The notes under the pieces were generated by a model. The model searched no databases and had not been told where the DNA came from. It worked only from the letters and a program-made list of their open reading frames with translations. DNA of 7,036 bases from Microthrixaceae bacterium (GTDB taxonomy: Bacteria; Actinomycetota; Acidimicrobiia; Acidimicrobiales; Acidimicrobilacustridaceae). Every line of letters starts with the position of its first letter. Position 1 is the stretch's first letter. The position numbers and the translations under genes are program-made. Of the stretch, positions 5,500 to 7,036 are shown piece after piece. The DNA is taken from NCBI GenBank assembly GCA_023264915.1, contig JAHFUU010000125.1, positions 1-7,036 of the forward strand, in the 5' to 3' direction.

Positions 5500-6705
5500 A
5501 TGAGTGAAGACCTCTGGATCCTCGGGATCCACATGACCAAGTTCGGCAAGCACCCCGAGCGTGACCTTGTCGACCTTGCGGCCGAGGCCGCAAGGGGTGC
5601 CCTCGCCGACGGCGGCGTGCAGATGCACCAGATGGGCCTGATGGCAGCGGGGTGCTTGATGATGGCCAACGCTGGCGTGGGCCAACAGCTCCAGAAGCAG
5701 ATCGGCCAGACGGGCATCCCCGTCTACAACGTTGCCAACGCGTGTGCGACGGGTGCGACAGCCCTGCGTGTCGCAGCCATGGCCATCAAGTCGGGCGAGG
5801 TCGATTATGCGATGGCAGTTGGTGTCGAGAAGCTGGCCGGCGCGGGATTGCTAGGTGGGGGTGGACGCCCGAAGACCGACGATGATACGTGGCAGCGTCG
5901 AGGTCGCTACGGCGCGGTGGCGCCCCTCGACGGTCGCGTCGGCACCGAGACGATGCCGGGGGTCTTCGCCCAGATCGGCATGGAATACGGATACCGCCAT
6001 GGCGGCACGAGCTTCGAGCTGTTCGCAAGGATCTCCGAGAAGAACCATGCACACTCGACGCTCAATCCTCTTGCTGCGTACCAGAAGCGGTTCACGCTCG
6101 ATCAGATCATGAACGATGTGATGATCGCGTATCCGAACACGAGGCCGATGTGCTCGGCCAACTGTGACGGCGCGGCGGCCGCAATCCTGGTCAACGGATC
6201 CACGCTCAAGACTCTCAGTGCCGAACAGCGCCGCCGGGCTGTGAGGGTCTCGGCGTCCGTGTTGACGACAGATCCCTGGGAGGAGGCCTGCCAGGTTCTC
6301 CCAGACGTCAACACCCTGACCCGCAACGCGGCGATTCGAGCCTATGAGGACGCCGGGATAGGTCCCGCTGACCTCGACCTGGTCGAGCTGCACGACTGCT
6401 TCGCGACTGCCGAGCTCGTCCACTACGACAACCTCATGCTGTGCGAGGAAGGTGGGGCGGTGGACCTCTTCGAGTCGGGGGCGACTTCCCGCGACGGCTC
6501 AATGCCGGTGAACGTGTCTGGTGGCCTCGAATCCAAGGGTCATCCGATTGCAGCGACCGGGATCGCCAACGTCTGGGAGGTTGCAACCCACCTTCGGGGT
6601 GAGGCAGGTGACCGCCAGATAGAGGGAGCACGCGTGGGTCTCGCCCATGTCATCGGACTCGGGTCTGCGTGCGGCGTGCACATCCTCGAGCGTTCTGCTG
6701 CCTGA
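5500..6705 (+). CDS. SCP-x/lipid-transfer type thiolase (acetyl-CoA acetyltransferase-like)
   Basis: A cytoplasmic enzyme of 401 residues of the SCP2/SCP-x thiolase branch, which cleaves or forms 3-ketoacyl-CoA, often in beta-oxidation or sterol/lipid breakdown. The nucleophile is Cys82 in NVANACATGATAL. The other catalytic elements are ELHDCF with His298, SKGHPIAATG with His348, and GSACGVHILER with Cys391, so all four usual thiolase positions are filled. The third motif has Ala where GHPxGATG usually has Gly. Related retro-aldolases of steroid side-chain degradation (Ltp2-like) also pair with DUF35 proteins but, as I recall, lack part of this His/Cys set, so a true thiolase is favoured. The frame is open from 5407, but ATG 5500 is chosen for its AGGAGA site (5488-5493) and the normal N terminus (MSEDLWILGIHMTKFG). 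It lies 19 bases after the DUF35 frame. The substrate cannot be read from the sequence. Confidence 0.9.
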   Translation: MSEDLWILGIHMTKFGKHPERDLVDLAAEAARGALADGGVQMHQMGLMAAGCLMMANAGVGQQLQKQIGQTGIPVYNVANACATGATALRVAAMAIKSGEVDYAMAVGVEKLAGAGLLGGGGRPKTDDDTWQRRGRYGAVAPLDGRVGTETMPGVFAQIGMEYGYRHGGTSFELFARISEKNHAHSTLNPLAAYQKRFTLDQIMNDVMIAYPNTRPMCSANCDGAAAAILVNGSTLKTLSAEQRRRAVRVSASVLTTDPWEEACQVLPDVNTLTRNAAIRAYEDAGIGPADLDLVELHDCFATAELVHYDNLMLCEEGGAVDLFESGATSRDGSMPVNVSGGLESKGHPIAATGIANVWEVATHLRGEAGDRQIEGARVGLAHVIGLGSACGVHILERSAA

Positions 6706-6721
6706 ATCTGTTGACTGAGCT

Positions 6722-6741
6722 CGTGGTCTCGAGGCACCACG
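6722..6741 (+). terminator. Candidate terminator hairpin after the thiolase gene
   Basis: CGTGGT (6722-6727) and ACCACG (6736-6741) pair across an 8-base loop, 17 bases after the thiolase stop codon. There is no T-run afterwards. It sits in the 84-base gap before the DUF3263 gene and is the only stem of note there. A TTGACT at 6711-6716 resembles a -35 box, but no matching -10 was seen. Confidence 0.35.
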
Positions 6742-6789
6742 GCGGGACGGTCCTTGATTCGCGCCCGCTGGTGGACCAGGGTTGTCGGC

Positions 6790-7036
6790 GTGGATCTGAC
6801 TCAGCGTGACAAGGCCATATTGGATTTCGAGCGTTCGTGGTGGAACGAGAGCGGGCCCAAAGAGACGCTCATCCGCGAGCGGTTCGAGCTCTCGGCGGCT
6901 CACTATTACCAGATCCTCAATGAGCTTCTCGAATCTCACGAGGCTTATGAGTACGACCCCCTCGTCGTCCGAAGGTTGCGCCGTTTGCGCGACCGTCGCC
7001 GCCGTGCTCGCCACGAGGGGTACCAGGCGAGCCAGC
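6790..7036 (+). CDS. DUF3263 family protein (partial, 3' end outside window)
   Basis: From GTG 6790 the frame stays open for 82 codons to the window edge. The product begins VDLTQRDKAILDFERSWW and continues with GPKETLIRERFELSAAHYYQILNELL, then DPLVVRRLRRLRDRRRRARHEG. This is the DUF3263 pattern: a short actinobacterial protein with a helix-turn-helix-like middle (about 25-50) and a strongly basic C-terminal helix, which suggests nucleic-acid binding, though no function is established that I know of. In many actinobacteria the next gene encodes a LytR C-terminal domain protein; it would lie beyond the window. AGGG about nine bases upstream is a modest ribosome site. TTG 6754, preceded by GGGACGG, is a possible longer start but gives a non-family N terminus. 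Confidence 0.85.
   Translation, partial: MDLTQRDKAILDFERSWWNESGPKETLIRERFELSAAHYYQILNELLESHEAYEYDPLVVRRLRRLRDRRRRARHEGYQASQ

Noticed and set aside
5851..6423. 190-codon minus-strand frame opposite the thiolase gene
   Set aside because: Antisense to thiolase sequence with catalytic motifs and no recognisable domain of its own.
6711..6716. TTGACT as a -35 box for the DUF3263 gene
   Set aside because: No sequence resembling a -10 element occurs 15-19 bases downstream; the region is taken up by the GC-rich hairpin.

Overview
The window reads as a stretch of an ordinary high-GC actinobacterial chromosome. Reading frames show strong G/C bias at third codon positions, all six complete reading frames end in TGA, and GTG starts are common. 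The gene at the right edge is a DUF3263 protein, a family I know only from Actinomycetota. Its DFERSWW and DPLVVRRLRRLRDRRRRAR wording, together with the neighbours, suggests Acidimicrobiia or a relative, but this is an inference from remembered family sequences. No rRNA, tRNA, CRISPR array, insertion sequence or phage gene was recognised.

Left edge (1-401, minus strand): a P-II nitrogen regulatory protein gene (glnB/glnK) overlaps by one base (TGATG) the start of a second gene that leaves the window. The second gene has a strong ribosome binding site inside glnB, so the two are probably translationally coupled. Centre left (613-2766, plus): a large membrane O-acyltransferase with an extracytoplasmic SGNH domain (OafA/OatA architecture). 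It converges on a GT-C-type membrane glycosyltransferase (2800-4200, minus). The two meet at a 33-base gap flanked by mirrored ACATGA/TCATGT ends with a hairpin between them. Both probably act on cell-envelope glycans or glycolipids, but nothing identifies the substrate.

Centre right (4368-4958, minus): a small protein made largely of a 13-residue tandem repeat (L-D-h-x-P-h-h-x-x-V-h-x-x). I cannot assign it a function. Divergent from it on the plus strand is a two-gene set: a zinc-ribbon/OB-fold (DUF35) protein and an SCP-x-type thiolase (5500-6705). Such pairs normally form a complex acting on acyl-CoA substrates. The DUF35 frame is interrupted by an in-frame TAA directly after the fourth zinc-binding cysteine, while the rest of the frame stays open and family-like up to its own TGA. 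This is the most notable anomaly of the window. It could be a nonsense mutation, a sequence error, a split gene or readthrough.

Right edge (6790-7036, plus): the start of the DUF3263 gene, incomplete. I found no convincing new biological system. The points most worth a second look are the interrupted DUF35 partner of an apparently intact thiolase and the 13-residue repeat protein.
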